Origin: Pradoshia eiseniae
GTDB lineage: Bacteria > Bacillota > Bacilli > Bacillales > Pradoshiaceae
Assembly: GCF_002946355.1 (NCBI RefSeq)
Contig: NZ_PKOZ01000001.1
Coordinates: 729,931 to 793,930 of the forward strand
Direction: 5' to 3'
Length of the DNA stretch: 64,000 bases
The position numbers and the translations under genes are program-made. The notes under the pieces were generated by a model that ran no database searches, was not told where the DNA came from, and saw nothing but the letters and a program-made list of their open reading frames with translations. Of this stretch, positions 18,494 to 26,734 are shown piece after piece. Numbering within the stretch: the stretch's first letter is position 1; every line of letters begins with the position of its first letter.

Positions 18494-19474
18494 ATGGCGA
18501 ACGAGTTAGAACAAACTTATTTGGACTTCTTACAGCATATTTTAGATAATGGCGTAAAAAAAGAAGACCGTACTGGCACGGGCACGATTAGTGTATTTGG
18601 TTATCAAATGCGTTTTGACCTATCAAAAGGATTTCCTTTATTTACGACAAAGCGTACGCCTTTCCGTTTGATTGCGAGCGAACTCTTATGGTTTATAAAA
18701 GGGGATACTAATATCCGGTACCTTCTTCAGCACAACAACCATATTTGGGATGAGTGGGCCTTCAAAAAGTGGGTCGAATCAGATGAATATAAAGGTCCAG
18801 ATATGACCGATTTCGGTAACCGCTGTTTAGTAGATGAAGAGTTCAATGAGTTATACCAAGCGGAAATGAAAGCATTCTGTGAACGCATACTCAATGATGA
18901 AGAATTTGCGGAAAAATACGGAGACCTGGGCAATGTTTACGGAAAGCAATGGCGTAATTGGACTGCTTCAAGCGGTGAGAGGATTGATCAACTGAAGGAT
19001 GTCATTCATCAAATTAAAACAAATCCAGATTCACGCCGTTTAATCGTAAATGCATGGAATCCAGAGGATGTTATCAATGCAGGTGCGAAAGGAAGTAAGG
19101 CGGTATTGCCTCCTTGTCACGTCATGTTTCAATTCTATGTGGCAAATGGCAAACTTAGCTGCCACCTATTGCAGCGCAGTGCGGATTCCTTCCTGGGCGC
19201 AAACTTCAATATCCCTTCATACTCATTGCTTACGCATTTGATTGCAAGAGAATGCGGGCTAGAGGTTGGCGAGTTTGTCTACAGTATTAGTGATGCTCAT
19301 ATTTATTCAAACCATATTGAGCAAGTAAAGGAGCAGCTATCACGCGAGTTACGTGATCTACCAACCTTGAAGATTAATCCGGACAAGCAATCTATTTTTG
19401 ATATCGAGATGGAAGACTTGACGATTGAGGGCTATGATCCTCATCCAAGCATCAAAGCGCCTATTGCCGTATAA
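18494..19474 (+). CDS. thyA: Thymidylate synthase (long ThyA form)
   Basis: Methylates dUMP to dTMP with methylene-THF, giving dihydrofolate that DfrA recycles. The 326-residue product has the catalytic Cys208 in [12 protein letters not shown], the folate/dUMP motifs [10 protein letters not shown] and [12 protein letters not shown], and HIYSNHIEQ. The region 90-140 carries the extra insert typical of the long Lactobacillus casei-type enzyme. ATG 18494 has GGAGGT upstream. dfrA follows 3.3 kb later on the same strand, but the pair is now separated by coat genes and an insertion element. Confidence 0.97.
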   Translation: MANELEQTYLDFLQHILDNGVKKEDRTGTGTISVFGYQMRFDLSKGFPLFTTKRTPFRLIASELLWFIKGDTNIRYLLQHNNHIWDEWAFKKWVESDEYKGPDMTDFGNRCLVDEEFNELYQAEMKAFCERILNDEEFAEKYGDLGNVYGKQWRNWTASSGERIDQLKDVIHQIKTNPDSRRLIVNAWNPEDVINAGAKGSKAVLPPCHVMFQFYVANGKLSCHLLQRSADSFLGANFNIPSYSLLTHLIARECGLEVGEFVYSISDAHIYSNHIEQVKEQLSRELRDLPTLKINPDKQSIFDIEMEDLTIEGYDPHPSIKAPIAV

Positions 19475-19478
19475 AGCC

Positions 19479-19529
19479 AAGAAACCGGAGCTGTCTCGCA
19501 TCTGCGAGGATTGCCCCGGTTTCTTTATT
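19479..19529 (+). terminator. Terminator after thyA
   Basis: A two-part stem: AAGAAACCGG pairs with CCGGTTTCTT and an inner CTCGCA pairs with TGCGAG; a T-rich tail follows. Confidence 0.85.
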
Positions 19530-19604
19530 TTCATCTGTCAATGGACAGGAGCCTGCTGCATATAAATATCATGAATGACATTTATGTGAAACGGAGGAGT
19601 CCAT

Positions 19605-20192
19605 ATGAATGAACAGAAAGGCGGCACAGTTGCCCCTTTGTTCTATATTATTCAGCCAATGATCGAATTAAAACACTCTGCCCAAAATAATCAAGAAATT
19701 TTTCATAGCAGGGAAGTCTTTGTGGAAACACCGATTGCCCCGTTAGAAGCTGAACAAGGAAAAACCGTAATGGATCAATCCAAGAAGGAAATCCAGGAAG
19801 AAGTGAATCAGCTTTCATCGGAATTTAACATTCCCGGTAACATTCAAACGAGGGCTATGAAGAAGATGGAGGAACTAGTTGCAGCCATGGAAGAGGGGCC
19901 AGTTCTTTTGGAAGATGATGCTATTAGAGAAGCGGAAATAGTCGTGGCACATGATCAAGATAGGTACCAAGATGAATCTATGGAGAATCACAAGAAAAAC
20001 GTAAAAACGAAAATCACGAGATTGGCGCGCTACCCGCTTGTCGTACCGAAACCGCTTTGTGAGCTGACGATTCAAGGAGAGAAAGTTAATGCCATCATTG
20101 AAAGCAAACGTGGTGAAATGATAAGATTGCGAGTTGGTGAGGTCCTCCAATCCATTCCGATTGATGATATTGAGGATGTCAAGCTGTTGTAA
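19605..20192 (+). CDS. cotO: CotO-like spore coat protein
   Basis: A 195-residue acidic protein. The conserved part is the C-terminal 60 residues (YPLVVPKPLCELTIQG, then a small beta-barrel-like segment ending IPIDDIEDVKLL), which resembles the CotO (YjbX) family of late coat morphogenesis proteins. The middle is charged and probably disordered or helical. Recognition rests partly on context: cotO, cotZ and yjcA lie together in B. subtilis and again here. ATG 19605 follows ACGGAGGAG. It is likely made in the mother cell during sporulation; no SigK promoter could be confirmed by eye. Confidence 0.65.
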   Translation: MNEQKGGTVAPLFYIIQPMIELKHSAQNNQEIFHSREVFVETPIAPLEAEQGKTVMDQSKKEIQEEVNQLSSEFNIPGNIQTRAMKKMEELVAAMEEGPVLLEDDAIREAEIVVAHDQDRYQDESMENHKKNVKTKITRLARYPLVVPKPLCELTIQGEKVNAIIESKRGEMIRLRVGEVLQSIPIDDIEDVKLL

Positions 20193-20254
20193 AGTAAATC
20201 TAATCTCTTGCCCGCAAATCAGTTCAATCTGTATTTGCTTCACATTTACATGAG

Positions 20255-20287
20255 AAATGGTTTGGATTCCGTCCAAACCATTTTTCT
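20255..20287 (+). terminator. Terminator after cotO
   Basis: AAATGGTTTGGA and TCCAAACCATTT form a perfect 12-bp stem with a T-run. The following stretch to 20512 shows no convincing gene. Confidence 0.9.
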
Positions 20288-20512
20288 TAATGTTTGTTGA
20301 GAGCAGGCTTTAACCTTCATCTATTTATTCTAAAATACCTCCTAGCTTTAATAAATGAATAATATTTAGGGTAATAAGGTTTTTGTCCAAACCAATGGAG
20401 GGCTTGGTTAATAAAATACAGTAGAAAATGAAACCAGTAAGAAACAAAAACAGTAACCTCTATCGATGGAACCTACGGATTCGGTGCGGCCAAGCCTATC
20501 GGTTAAAAGGAC

Positions 20513-20548
20513 TCAAAAAACAGCCTGAGGTTTAGGCCCTCAGGCTGG
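20513..20548 (-). terminator. Terminator after cotZ
   Basis: CAGCCTGAGG pairs with CCTCAGGCTG; on the minus strand six T follow, placing it 55 bases behind the cotZ stop. Confidence 0.88.
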
Positions 20549-20602
20549 ACAAAAAATTTCGAGATAATTTGAGTACATGTTTCATCTGTCTCCAACATAT
20601 GG

Positions 20603-21085
20603 TTAGGTAAGCGTGACTGGAGGCAGGCAAGAAACAGAAGCAAAAGAAGAAAGGTCGACAGTGATGAAGGCACCAGTACCAGCAAGGTTTTTAATGGTTT
20701 CATCGCATAAATCGAAAGATGATGTAGAGTCGCTACCATGCTTGATTTCAGTATCTAGCAATTCAAGGGATGCGCAATGGTTTTCTGGATCTACATCTAC
20801 AACCCGGAAAATAGATGAACAAACAATGCTGATTTTCGATGAATGTCCTTTTTCCCTAACACCGCTTTGTCCTTTGAAAGGCTTTCCAGAGCATTTCAAT
20901 TGCAGGATGATTGGGATTGTATTGAAATCGGATTTTTTATGGCCGCCTTTTAATTCATTGATAGCACGATCACAGCCAGTTTCATCTTCTTTTTTACAAG
21001 GTGCCACTTTATCTTGAGCATCTACAATTGCAAGCAAAGTATCGGTAATACAATTTTGTGTTTCGTACTCAGAACCGCAACTCAT
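20603..21085 (-). CDS. cotZ: CotY/CotZ family spore coat (crust) protein
   Basis: A 160-residue cysteine-rich protein of the CotY/CotZ/ExsY family, which self-assembles into the outermost spore layer (crust or exosporium base). Family features are the cysteine-rich amino end (MSCGSEYETQNC), the conserved VDAQDKV segment, and scattered cysteines available for cross-linking. AAGGAGG stands before ATG 21085 on the minus strand. B. subtilis has a cotVWXYZ cluster here; this window has a single CotZ-type gene with no CotX, CotV or CotW. Confidence 0.85.
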   Translation of the reverse strand: MSCGSEYETQNCITDTLLAIVDAQDKVAPCKKEDETGCDRAINELKGGHKKSDFNTIPIILQLKCSGKPFKGQSGVREKGHSSKISIVCSSIFRVVDVDPENHCASLELLDTEIKHGSDSTSSFDLCDETIKNLAGTGAFITVDLSSFASVSCLPPVTLT

Positions 21086-21207
21086 GATTTTTCCTCCTTG
21101 GTGTTTTATTTCCTTAACAGACTATGTAGATTTCACCTATCTTGTTTGATTAAATTGCCTATTTTCCAGGAATTTGGTGTTGATTTGGGATACATGGGGG
21201 TGCTTTT

Positions 21208-21564
21208 TTGCTGGAGATGGATTTTTTCTCCCTTTGCATGCTTGGACTTGCGGCATTTCGACTGACAAGATTAATTGTGTTTGATACTATAACGGAAAGA
21301 TTGCGCATGATTTTTTTGGAAGAAGTGACAGAGAATGAGCTTGAAGGGGAAACCGTGTATTTCGTCCCTAGGGGAAAGGGCGTAAGGAAATTTATTGGGG
21401 AACTAATTAGCTGCTATTGGTGCACAGGTATATGGGTGAGCGGTTTCTTGGTAGCATTCTATGCAATCTTTCCGGTGATTGCGATATGGTTCTTGGCGAT
21501 ATTAAGTGTCGCTGCCGTGGCGAGCGTGATTGAGACAATCCTTCAAAAGTTATATTGGGAATAG
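21208..21564 (+). CDS. yjcA: DUF1360 membrane protein YjcA
   Basis: A 118-residue protein of the DUF1360 family (YjcA), a sporulation-associated membrane protein of unknown job. It has two or three hydrophobic segments and the conserved motif ELISCYWCTGIWVSGFL, where the CxxC pair is typical of the family. TTG 21208 is the start, with GGGGG seven bases upstream; an in-frame ATG at 21217 has no usable site. It is divergent from cotZ, matching the cotZ-yjcA neighbourhood in B. subtilis. Confidence 0.82.
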   Translation: MLEMDFFSLCMLGLAAFRLTRLIVFDTITERLRMIFLEEVTENELEGETVYFVPRGKGVRKFIGELISCYWCTGIWVSGFLVAFYAIFPVIAIWFLAILSVAAVASVIETILQKLYWE

Positions 21565-21636
21565 GGAATCTTGCATGTTCTACGGGAGCAAACTTAATGA
21601 CACTTTGAAATCCTTTTGTGCCATACCTTAACATAA

Positions 21637-21657
21637 AAAGCCCTTTACAGGGGCTTT
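21637..21657. repeat. Left copy of 21-bp palindromic direct repeat flanking the IS
   Basis: A terminator-like palindrome (AAAGCCC...GGGCTTT) two bases outside the left IS end. The copy at 22665-22685 differs at one position. The repeat looks like a duplicated target site. Confidence 0.75.
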
Positions 21658-21751
21658 CAGACTGTAGACAAAATGGACTGTGAATGCATTTATTCTCAGT
21701 CTATTTTAAATTGTTTGATATTTCCTCCCTAGACAGACCTCTCCTGCTCTT

Positions 21752-22405
21752 TTATTTAGGCCATTTTGGCGTTTTCCACAGCCAATTGGCCATCTTCTTC
21801 AGGTTCATGGCAGCAAAAGTAAGCATCGCCTGCATAGACAATTTTTCAAGTCCCCTTAGGGTTGTCCACCGCATCCCATGCTTTTCTTTTGCATTGGCAA
21901 AGACTCGTTTGATTGTCTCTTTGCGCCTTGCATAGATGATTTTATTCTCTTCTGTATGACGAAGGTGGTCAGCTTCCTCCATGTTTTCCTCCCATACATG
22001 GCGTTGAATCACTTTCTGATGATTTTTGCTTTGAGTGCAGCGGGACAGAAATGGACAGTCCTTACAGTGCAGAGGATTGGATACATACTGACGATAACCT
22101 TCTTTTGTGGTCGTACGATAGGGTAACTCTTGTCCTCCCGGACAAAGGTAACAGTCGTAATATTCATCGTAGATAAACTCGGTCTTTTTCAAGAAGCCAT
22201 CTTTTGTTTTAGGTCTTGTATAAGGGAAAGCAGGGCGAATTTCCTTTTCCATCAGGTATTGGGCAATGGCGGCTTCGACTTTCCGAACCAAATGGTTCTC
22301 GGGTACGAGTTGATTTAATGTAATCATTTCTAATTGTTCGCGATTTTTAGGGGTATATTTGGTTAACATGTCATCATCCCCTTCGATAAGAATCGTTAAC
22401 TCCAT
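21752..22405 (-). pseudogene. IS1182 family transposase with in-frame internal deletion
   Basis: The product joins the family's N-terminus (MLTKYTPKNREQLEM, QLVPENHLVRKVEAAI) directly to its C-terminal zinc-ribbon and DDE-end region (YLCPGGQELPYR, HCKDCPFLSRCTQS, RVFANAKEKHGMRWTTLRG). About 200 or more residues that normally carry the first catalytic acidic residues are missing, at about residue 50. The frame is kept, so a protein of 205-217 residues could still be made; it may bind the ends or zinc but should not catalyse transposition. ATG 22369 is the family start; 22405 is an upstream in-frame one. Confidence 0.85.
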
Positions 22406-22466
22406 TGTACTAAAATGAGGAAATATCTGTTTTGTTAGCGCTAATTTTTATGAAGCGCAGACTCCT

Positions 22467-22587
22467 ATTTTTGGTAGAATGGGCGAGACTCCTGTGGGAG
22501 AAGGAGGCAGGCTGATGACAGCTCTTGCCGAAGGCGAGCTGGCTCAGCGCTTCCCCCACGGAAAGCGAGTCCATTCTGCCGAAAATA
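22467..22587. repeat. Long imperfect hairpin repeat typical of Bacillus genomes
   Basis: A GC-richer stretch with nested pairing: ATTTTTGGTAGAATGG with CCATTCTGCCGAAAAT at the base, GACTC with GAGTC, and a tip AGCTCTTGCC-GAA-GGCGAGCT. I recognise the GAGACTCCTG(T/C)GGGAG core as a dispersed intergenic repeat seen in many Bacillus genomes. Here it sits inside the IS ends, in front of the transposase. Confidence 0.7.
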
Positions 22588-22664
22588 GCTTTCACGCCCA
22601 AATAGGGTGCTAGAGTATAAAAAACCTGTAGACCAAACTCTTATTGGATTTTGTCTACAGTCAG

Positions 22665-22685
22665 AAAGCCCTTTACAGGTGCTTT
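22665..22685. repeat. Right copy of 21-bp palindromic direct repeat
   Basis: Matches 21637-21657 at 20 of 21 positions, two bases outside the right IS end. Confidence 0.75.
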
Positions 22686-22763
22686 TTATTTTTCTACAAT
22701 AAAGTAATGCTTTGAATATATTGTTATAATGGAAATAAGTCTATCATTTACTTGGAGGTACAT

Positions 22764-23264
22764 ATGTTTTCAATTGTCGTAGCATATGATCGGAATCGTG
22801 TTATCGGAATCAATAATCAGCTCCCATGGCGTCTTCCTGCAGATCTTGCCCATGTGAAGCAAACAACTATGGGGAAAGTACTGATTATGGGACGAAAGAC
22901 ATTTGATTCCATTGGGAGACCCTTGCCGGGAAGAGTCAATATTGTCTTAACGAAGGACAAAAGCTGGAGTCATGAAGGCGTTCAAGTCTTTCATACAAAA
23001 GAAGAGATTATCCGATTTGCTGAACAGTCAGATAAGGAGTGCATCATTTTTGGAGGACAGGCTTTATTTGAAATGTTCATGCCTTATGTAAGCAAGATAT
23101 ACCTCACTTATATTGACAGTGAGTTTGAGGGCGACACTTATTTTCCTCAGGTGGATTTTGAAGAGGGCTGGGAACAGCTTTCCTCCGTCAAAGGACCAAA
23201 GGATGAAAAGAATCCATATGATTATTATTTCCAAGAATATAGAAGAATGACCCCAATTTCCTAA
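22764..23264 (+). CDS. dfrA: Dihydrofolate reductase
   Basis: Reduces dihydrofolate to tetrahydrofolate with NADPH. The 166-residue protein shows VVAYDRNRVIG, the substrate loop LPWRLPADLAH with acid Asp27, MGRKTFDSIGRPLPGR and IIFGGQALFE. ATG 22764 is chosen because GGAGGT is four bases before it; TTG 22752 would overlap that site. It follows the IS element and precedes plsC by 18 bases; thyA is the functional partner upstream. A TATAAT at 22725-22730 may be its own -10. Confidence 0.96.
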   Translation: MFSIVVAYDRNRVIGINNQLPWRLPADLAHVKQTTMGKVLIMGRKTFDSIGRPLPGRVNIVLTKDKSWSHEGVQVFHTKEEIIRFAEQSDKECIIFGGQALFEMFMPYVSKIYLTYIDSEFEGDTYFPQVDFEEGWEQLSSVKGPKDEKNPYDYYFQEYRRMTPIS

Positions 23265-23282
23265 GGAGGATTTACTTTTATC

Positions 23283-24011
23283 ATGTTTCGGTTAGTGTAT
23301 ATGTTCTTTTATTTATGCGGCTATCTTTTATACAGCCTTCCAAGTCTCGCAAAAGCTAAAAAGCTTCATGCTGAAAACAATGCGAAAAATGACGAGAAGA
23401 TTCAAGTGGTGCCAAAGAAGTGGGCTGCTGGGTTTTTAAAGCATTCTGGCTGCACGCTTGAGGTTTCTGGATTAGAGAATATACCGGATGGTCCGGTGCT
23501 TTTTGTCGGAAACCATGAAGGTGATTTTGATGTGCCTGTCTTAATGGCAGGTATTCCAAAGCCGTTCGGATTTATTTCAAAAATTGAAGTTAAGAAAATC
23601 CCCATAGTTGCTGGCTGGATGGAAATGATGAATTGCGTTTTCCTGGATCGCAGTGATCGGCGGGCGGCCATTCAGTCCATTCGAGATGGTATTAAAAAGC
23701 TGAAAAATGGCCATTCTGTCTTGATTTTTCCTGAGGGGACCCGCAACAGAGGCAAGGAGCTTGGAGAATTCAAGGCTGGAAGTCTTCGTCTTGCCAAAGA
23801 TTCTAAGGTACCGATTGTCCCATTCATGATTCAAGGATCAGCGGATATGTTCGAAAATAATCAAAACCGCATTAAGCCAGGAACTGTTAAACTGGTTATT
23901 CTACCGGCTATTTCCGCAGAGTACTATGAGGAAGCGGGAATGGAGCAGGTTGCGAATCAAATAAAGGCTGCCATCAATGAGGAAAGAGATCAGCACGTAA
24001 AAGGAGCTTAA
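23283..24011 (+). CDS. 1-acyl-sn-glycerol-3-phosphate acyltransferase
   Basis: A 242-residue PlsC-family acyltransferase that adds the second acyl chain to lysophosphatidic acid at the membrane. An N-terminal hydrophobic segment is followed by the catalytic NHx4D box (His78, Asp83 in NHEGDFD), the IPIVAGWM block, and FPEGTRNRG at 149-157 for phosphate binding. It is the last gene of a dfrA-plsC unit; ypkP sits after dfrA in B. subtilis in the same way. AAGGAGG precedes ATG 23283. Confidence 0.9.
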   Translation: MFRLVYMFFYLCGYLLYSLPSLAKAKKLHAENNAKNDEKIQVVPKKWAAGFLKHSGCTLEVSGLENIPDGPVLFVGNHEGDFDVPVLMAGIPKPFGFISKIEVKKIPIVAGWMEMMNCVFLDRSDRRAAIQSIRDGIKKLKNGHSVLIFPEGTRNRGKELGEFKAGSLRLAKDSKVPIVPFMIQGSADMFENNQNRIKPGTVKLVILPAISAEYYEEAGMEQVANQIKAAINEERDQHVKGA

Positions 24012-24018
24012 CGAAATG

Positions 24019-24057
24019 CTGCCGAGTTAGATAGCCATATCTGTCTCGGCGGTTTTT
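24019..24057 (+). terminator. Terminator after plsC
   Basis: GCCGAG pairs with CTCGGC and AGATA with TATCT inside, followed by five T. Confidence 0.85.
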
Positions 24058-24092
24058 ATATAGATAAAAAATGGAATTTTCAAATAATTCTG

Positions 24093-24120
24093 TTGATTTA
24101 TCTCTCAGACCTGCTATAAT
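24093..24120 (+). promoter_or_regulatory. Promoter of ilvA
   Basis: TTGATT (24093-24098) and TATAAT (24115-24120) with 16-base spacing, and TGC before the -10 as an extended element. Confidence 0.7.
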
Positions 24121-24152
24121 TTACAAATTAAGAAAAGTTTGGAGGAAAGAGA

Positions 24153-25421
24153 ATGGGTCATCTAGTAAAGGCTACACAAGGGGTACAGGTTGAACAAATT
24201 CTTATTGCTTACCAGAAACTCAAGGATAAGGTGGCTCATACCCCTTTGCAGCTGAATCAGCGTTTATCGGAGAAATATGGCTGCCAGGTCTATCTGAAGA
24301 GGGAAGATTTGCAGCATGTCCGCTCCTTCAAGCTGCGTGGGGCTTTCTATGCAATGATGAGCCTCTCTCGGGACGAATTGAAGAATGGGGTTGTATGCGC
24401 AAGTGCGGGTAATCATGCTCAAGGTGTCGCATATGCGTGCCATGAGCTGAACGTTCACGGGAAGATTTATATGCCGACTACGACACCTAAACAGAAAATC
24501 AATCAAGTGGCAAAATTCGGAGGTGAGTTCGTTGAAATCATCCTCTCCGGTGACACATTTGATGATTCCTATGCGGAGGCGAAGAAATCAGAGCAAGCAG
24601 ACCAGCGCATGTTTATCCACCCATTTGATGATGAGCATGTTATTGCCGGTCAAGGCACTGTGGCGGTGGAAATCCTGCATGATAGCGAGGTTCCGCTAGA
24701 TTATGTATTTGGAAGTGTCGGCGGCGGCGGACTTATGGCAGGGGTGTCCTCTTATATGACATGTGTTTCTCCGGCGACGAAATGTGTAGGCGTAGAACCT
24801 TCAGGAGCGGCGTCGATGAAATCAGCTATTGCTAAGGGCAAGATTGTTAGATTGCCAGAGATTGATAGCTTCGTCGATGGGGCTGCAGTCAAGGAGGTCG
24901 GTTCAAAGACATATGGGATTTGTCAGAGCCTTCTTCATGACTGCCTTGTTGTTCCGGAGGGCAAGGTGTGCAGCACCATCCTTGAACTGTATAATGAGTA
25001 TGCTATCGTTGCTGAGCCGGCGGGAGCATTGCCGGTTGCGGCGCTCGATTTCTATAAGGAAGAGATCAAGGGGAAAAATATCGTTTGTGTTATAAGCGGC
25101 GGAAATAATGATATTGGCAGGATGCAGGATATTAAGGACCGATCCCTTCAGTATGAGGGGCTGCTGCACCATTTTATCGTTCATTTCCCGCAGCGTGCAG
25201 GGGCTTTAAGAGAATTTCTGGATGAGGTTTTGGGACCTGGGGATGATATAACGAGATTTGAATACACGAAGAAGAATAATAAAGATAACGGTCCTGCGCT
25301 TGTCGGCATTGAGCTTCAGCGAAAGGAAGACTACCGTGAACTCATGGGAAGGATGGAGAAGAAGGGCTTTTCATTTATCGTTGTCGAAAATGGCAGCAGC
25401 CTTCATCAATTGTTGATTTAG
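24153..25421 (+). CDS. ilvA: Threonine dehydratase (biosynthetic)
   Basis: A 422-residue PLP enzyme that converts threonine to 2-oxobutanoate, the first committed step to isoleucine. The PLP lysine is Lys60 in RSFKLRGAF; the phosphate loop is GSVGGGGLMAG, and SAGNHAQG binds substrate. The last 90 residues (HFIVHFPQRAGALREFLDEVLG) form one ACT-like regulatory domain, the short form found in Bacillus IlvA, so feedback by isoleucine is expected. GGAGGAAAG precedes ATG 24153. It stands alone, far from ilvD on the other strand. Confidence 0.95.
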   Translation: MGHLVKATQGVQVEQILIAYQKLKDKVAHTPLQLNQRLSEKYGCQVYLKREDLQHVRSFKLRGAFYAMMSLSRDELKNGVVCASAGNHAQGVAYACHELNVHGKIYMPTTTPKQKINQVAKFGGEFVEIILSGDTFDDSYAEAKKSEQADQRMFIHPFDDEHVIAGQGTVAVEILHDSEVPLDYVFGSVGGGGLMAGVSSYMTCVSPATKCVGVEPSGAASMKSAIAKGKIVRLPEIDSFVDGAAVKEVGSKTYGICQSLLHDCLVVPEGKVCSTILELYNEYAIVAEPAGALPVAALDFYKEEIKGKNIVCVISGGNNDIGRMQDIKDRSLQYEGLLHHFIVHFPQRAGALREFLDEVLGPGDDITRFEYTKKNNKDNGPALVGIELQRKEDYRELMGRMEKKGFSFIVVENGSSLHQLLI

Positions 25422-25545
25422 AGGAATTCTTCGGTATTCTTTTTCGCTAGTATGTTGAAATAATGGAGAATAATAGGAATTATTCCTTTTCATATTTCTG
25501 AAAACTATTATAATGGGAAGAGAGCATCATACTGGAGGGGATAGA

Positions 25546-25740
25546 ATGTTTTCAAATATTGGAATACCTGGGTTAATCCTTATCTTGCTTTTAGCCTTGA
25601 TTATATTTGGTCCAAAGAAATTGCCTGAGATCGGAAGAGCCTTTGGACAAACCTTGCGAGAATTTAAGAATTCGACAAAAGACCTCAGCAACGAAGTCAT
25701 GAGTGACTTGGATGATTCAAAGAGAGACCCGAAAAAATAA
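25546..25740 (+). CDS. tatA: Sec-independent protein translocase subunit TatA
   Basis: A 64-residue TatA with one N-terminal membrane helix ([17 protein letters not shown]), the [14 protein letters not shown] hinge and amphipathic helix, and a short charged tail. It forms the protein-conducting part of the twin-arginine system that exports folded proteins. ATG 25546 has TGGAGGGG upstream; an in-frame start at 25513 lies before that site. tatC follows after a 76-base gap with a hairpin. Confidence 0.93.
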   Translation: MFSNIGIPGLILILLLALIIFGPKKLPEIGRAFGQTLREFKNSTKDLSNEVMSDLDDSKRDPKK

Positions 25741-25756
25741 CTCAATGACCATTGAT

Positions 25757-25785
25757 TAGAGGTGTGAGTCATGCTCGCACCTCTA
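25757..25785 (+). other. Hairpin between tatA and tatC
   Basis: TAGAGGTGTGAG pairs fully (one G-U) with CTCGCACCTCTA. The tail TTAAATTGTT is a poor U-run, so it may reduce read-through and set the high TatA:TatC ratio, which is inference. Confidence 0.6.
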
Positions 25786-25816
25786 TTAAATTGTTGCTAG
25801 AAGGAAGTGAATTCTC

Positions 25817-26575
25817 ATGCAAATGGAAGAAAAAGAATTAAATATGGTCGAGCACTTGGAGGAATTGAGAACCAGGCTCATGATTACAGTAGGCTCTTTT
25901 ATCTTGTTTTTATGCTTGGCCTTCTTCTTCGTGAAGGATATTTATCTGTTTTTCACGAGGAACTTAACAGAAGATCTTATCATACTTGGTCCTAGCGATG
26001 TTGTTTGGATATATTTCACGCTGGCGTCGGTTGTGGCCATTGCCTGTACGATCCCGGTCTTATCCATGCAGATTTGGCTATTCGTGAAACCGGCATTGAA
26101 GGATTACGAGCGAAAAACAGCTCTTTTTTATATTCCTGCTTTATTTCTTTTGTTTATCGCTGGACTTTGCTTTGGCTATTTTGTCATTTATCCAATTGTT
26201 TTAAATTTCTTAAATGAGCTTGGTGAAGGGGTCATGACGACCGCTTACACAGCGGAACGCTATTTCAAATTTATCATTAATATGTCCTTGCCATTTGCGG
26301 TCCTGTTCGAGCTGCCGGTCGTGATGATGTTCCTGACATCGCTCGGAATTCTTAACCCGTATGTCATGGGGAAGATTCGCAAATATGCCTATTTCATCTT
26401 GATTGTCATCGCTGTATCCATTACGCCGCCTGAGTTCTTATCTGACTTCATTGTTGCCGTGCCGCTTTTACTGCTTTACGAAATCAGTGTAAGTCTATCA
26501 AAAATCGTCTATAAGCGTAAACTGCGTAAAGAAGCACAATATGAACGAGAGAATAACCAAATGCAAGGAACATGA
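25817..26575 (+). CDS. tatC: Sec-independent protein translocase subunit TatC
   Basis: A 252-residue membrane protein with six helices, the receptor for twin-arginine signal peptides. The cytoplasmic N-terminus has the MVEHLEELRTRL motif including the conserved Glu and Arg; FVKPALKDYERK, YFxFxxxxxLPFAVLFELPV and ITPPEFLSD are also present. It forms a minimal tatA-tatC pair of the Gram-positive type without TatB. AAGGAAGTGA precedes ATG 25817. Confidence 0.95.
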   Translation: MQMEEKELNMVEHLEELRTRLMITVGSFILFLCLAFFFVKDIYLFFTRNLTEDLIILGPSDVVWIYFTLASVVAIACTIPVLSMQIWLFVKPALKDYERKTALFYIPALFLLFIAGLCFGYFVIYPIVLNFLNELGEGVMTTAYTAERYFKFIINMSLPFAVLFELPVVMMFLTSLGILNPYVMGKIRKYAYFILIVIAVSITPPEFLSDFIVAVPLLLLYEISVSLSKIVYKRKLRKEAQYERENNQMQGT

Positions 26576-26582
26576 TAATCGC

Positions 26583-26622
26583 ACAGGCTAACATTCCATT
26601 AGGATTGGCAGCCTGTTTTTTG
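26583..26622 (+). terminator. Terminator after tatC
   Basis: ACAGGCT pairs with AGCCTGT across a 20-base loop region, with six T behind. Confidence 0.75.
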
Positions 26623-26734
26623 TGTTGATTAACTTTTCAGTTGAATTGTCATCTACATATAAAGGTACTGATTTCAATTTATTTACAAAAAAGTGTATAA
26701 TGTTCATAGTCGTAAAAAATAGGAAGTGAAAAAC

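Larger units (their letters stand above)
21660..22662. mobile_element. IS1182-family element, internally deleted
   Basis: A 1003-bp element bounded by perfect 15-bp terminal inverted repeats: GACTGTAGACAAAAT at 21660-21674 and its complement at 22648-22662. It encodes a shortened IS1182 transposase on the minus strand (21752-22405) and, between the transposase start and the right end, a structured repeat (22467-22587). Both ends are flanked by a 21-bp palindromic repeat that probably is the target duplication. Because the transposase lacks its middle, the element can move only with help from a full copy elsewhere. Confidence 0.85.

Noticed and set aside
22410-22601. 63-codon minus-strand frame behind the transposase
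   Set aside because: It is produced by the structured repeat at 22467-22587 and has no start site.
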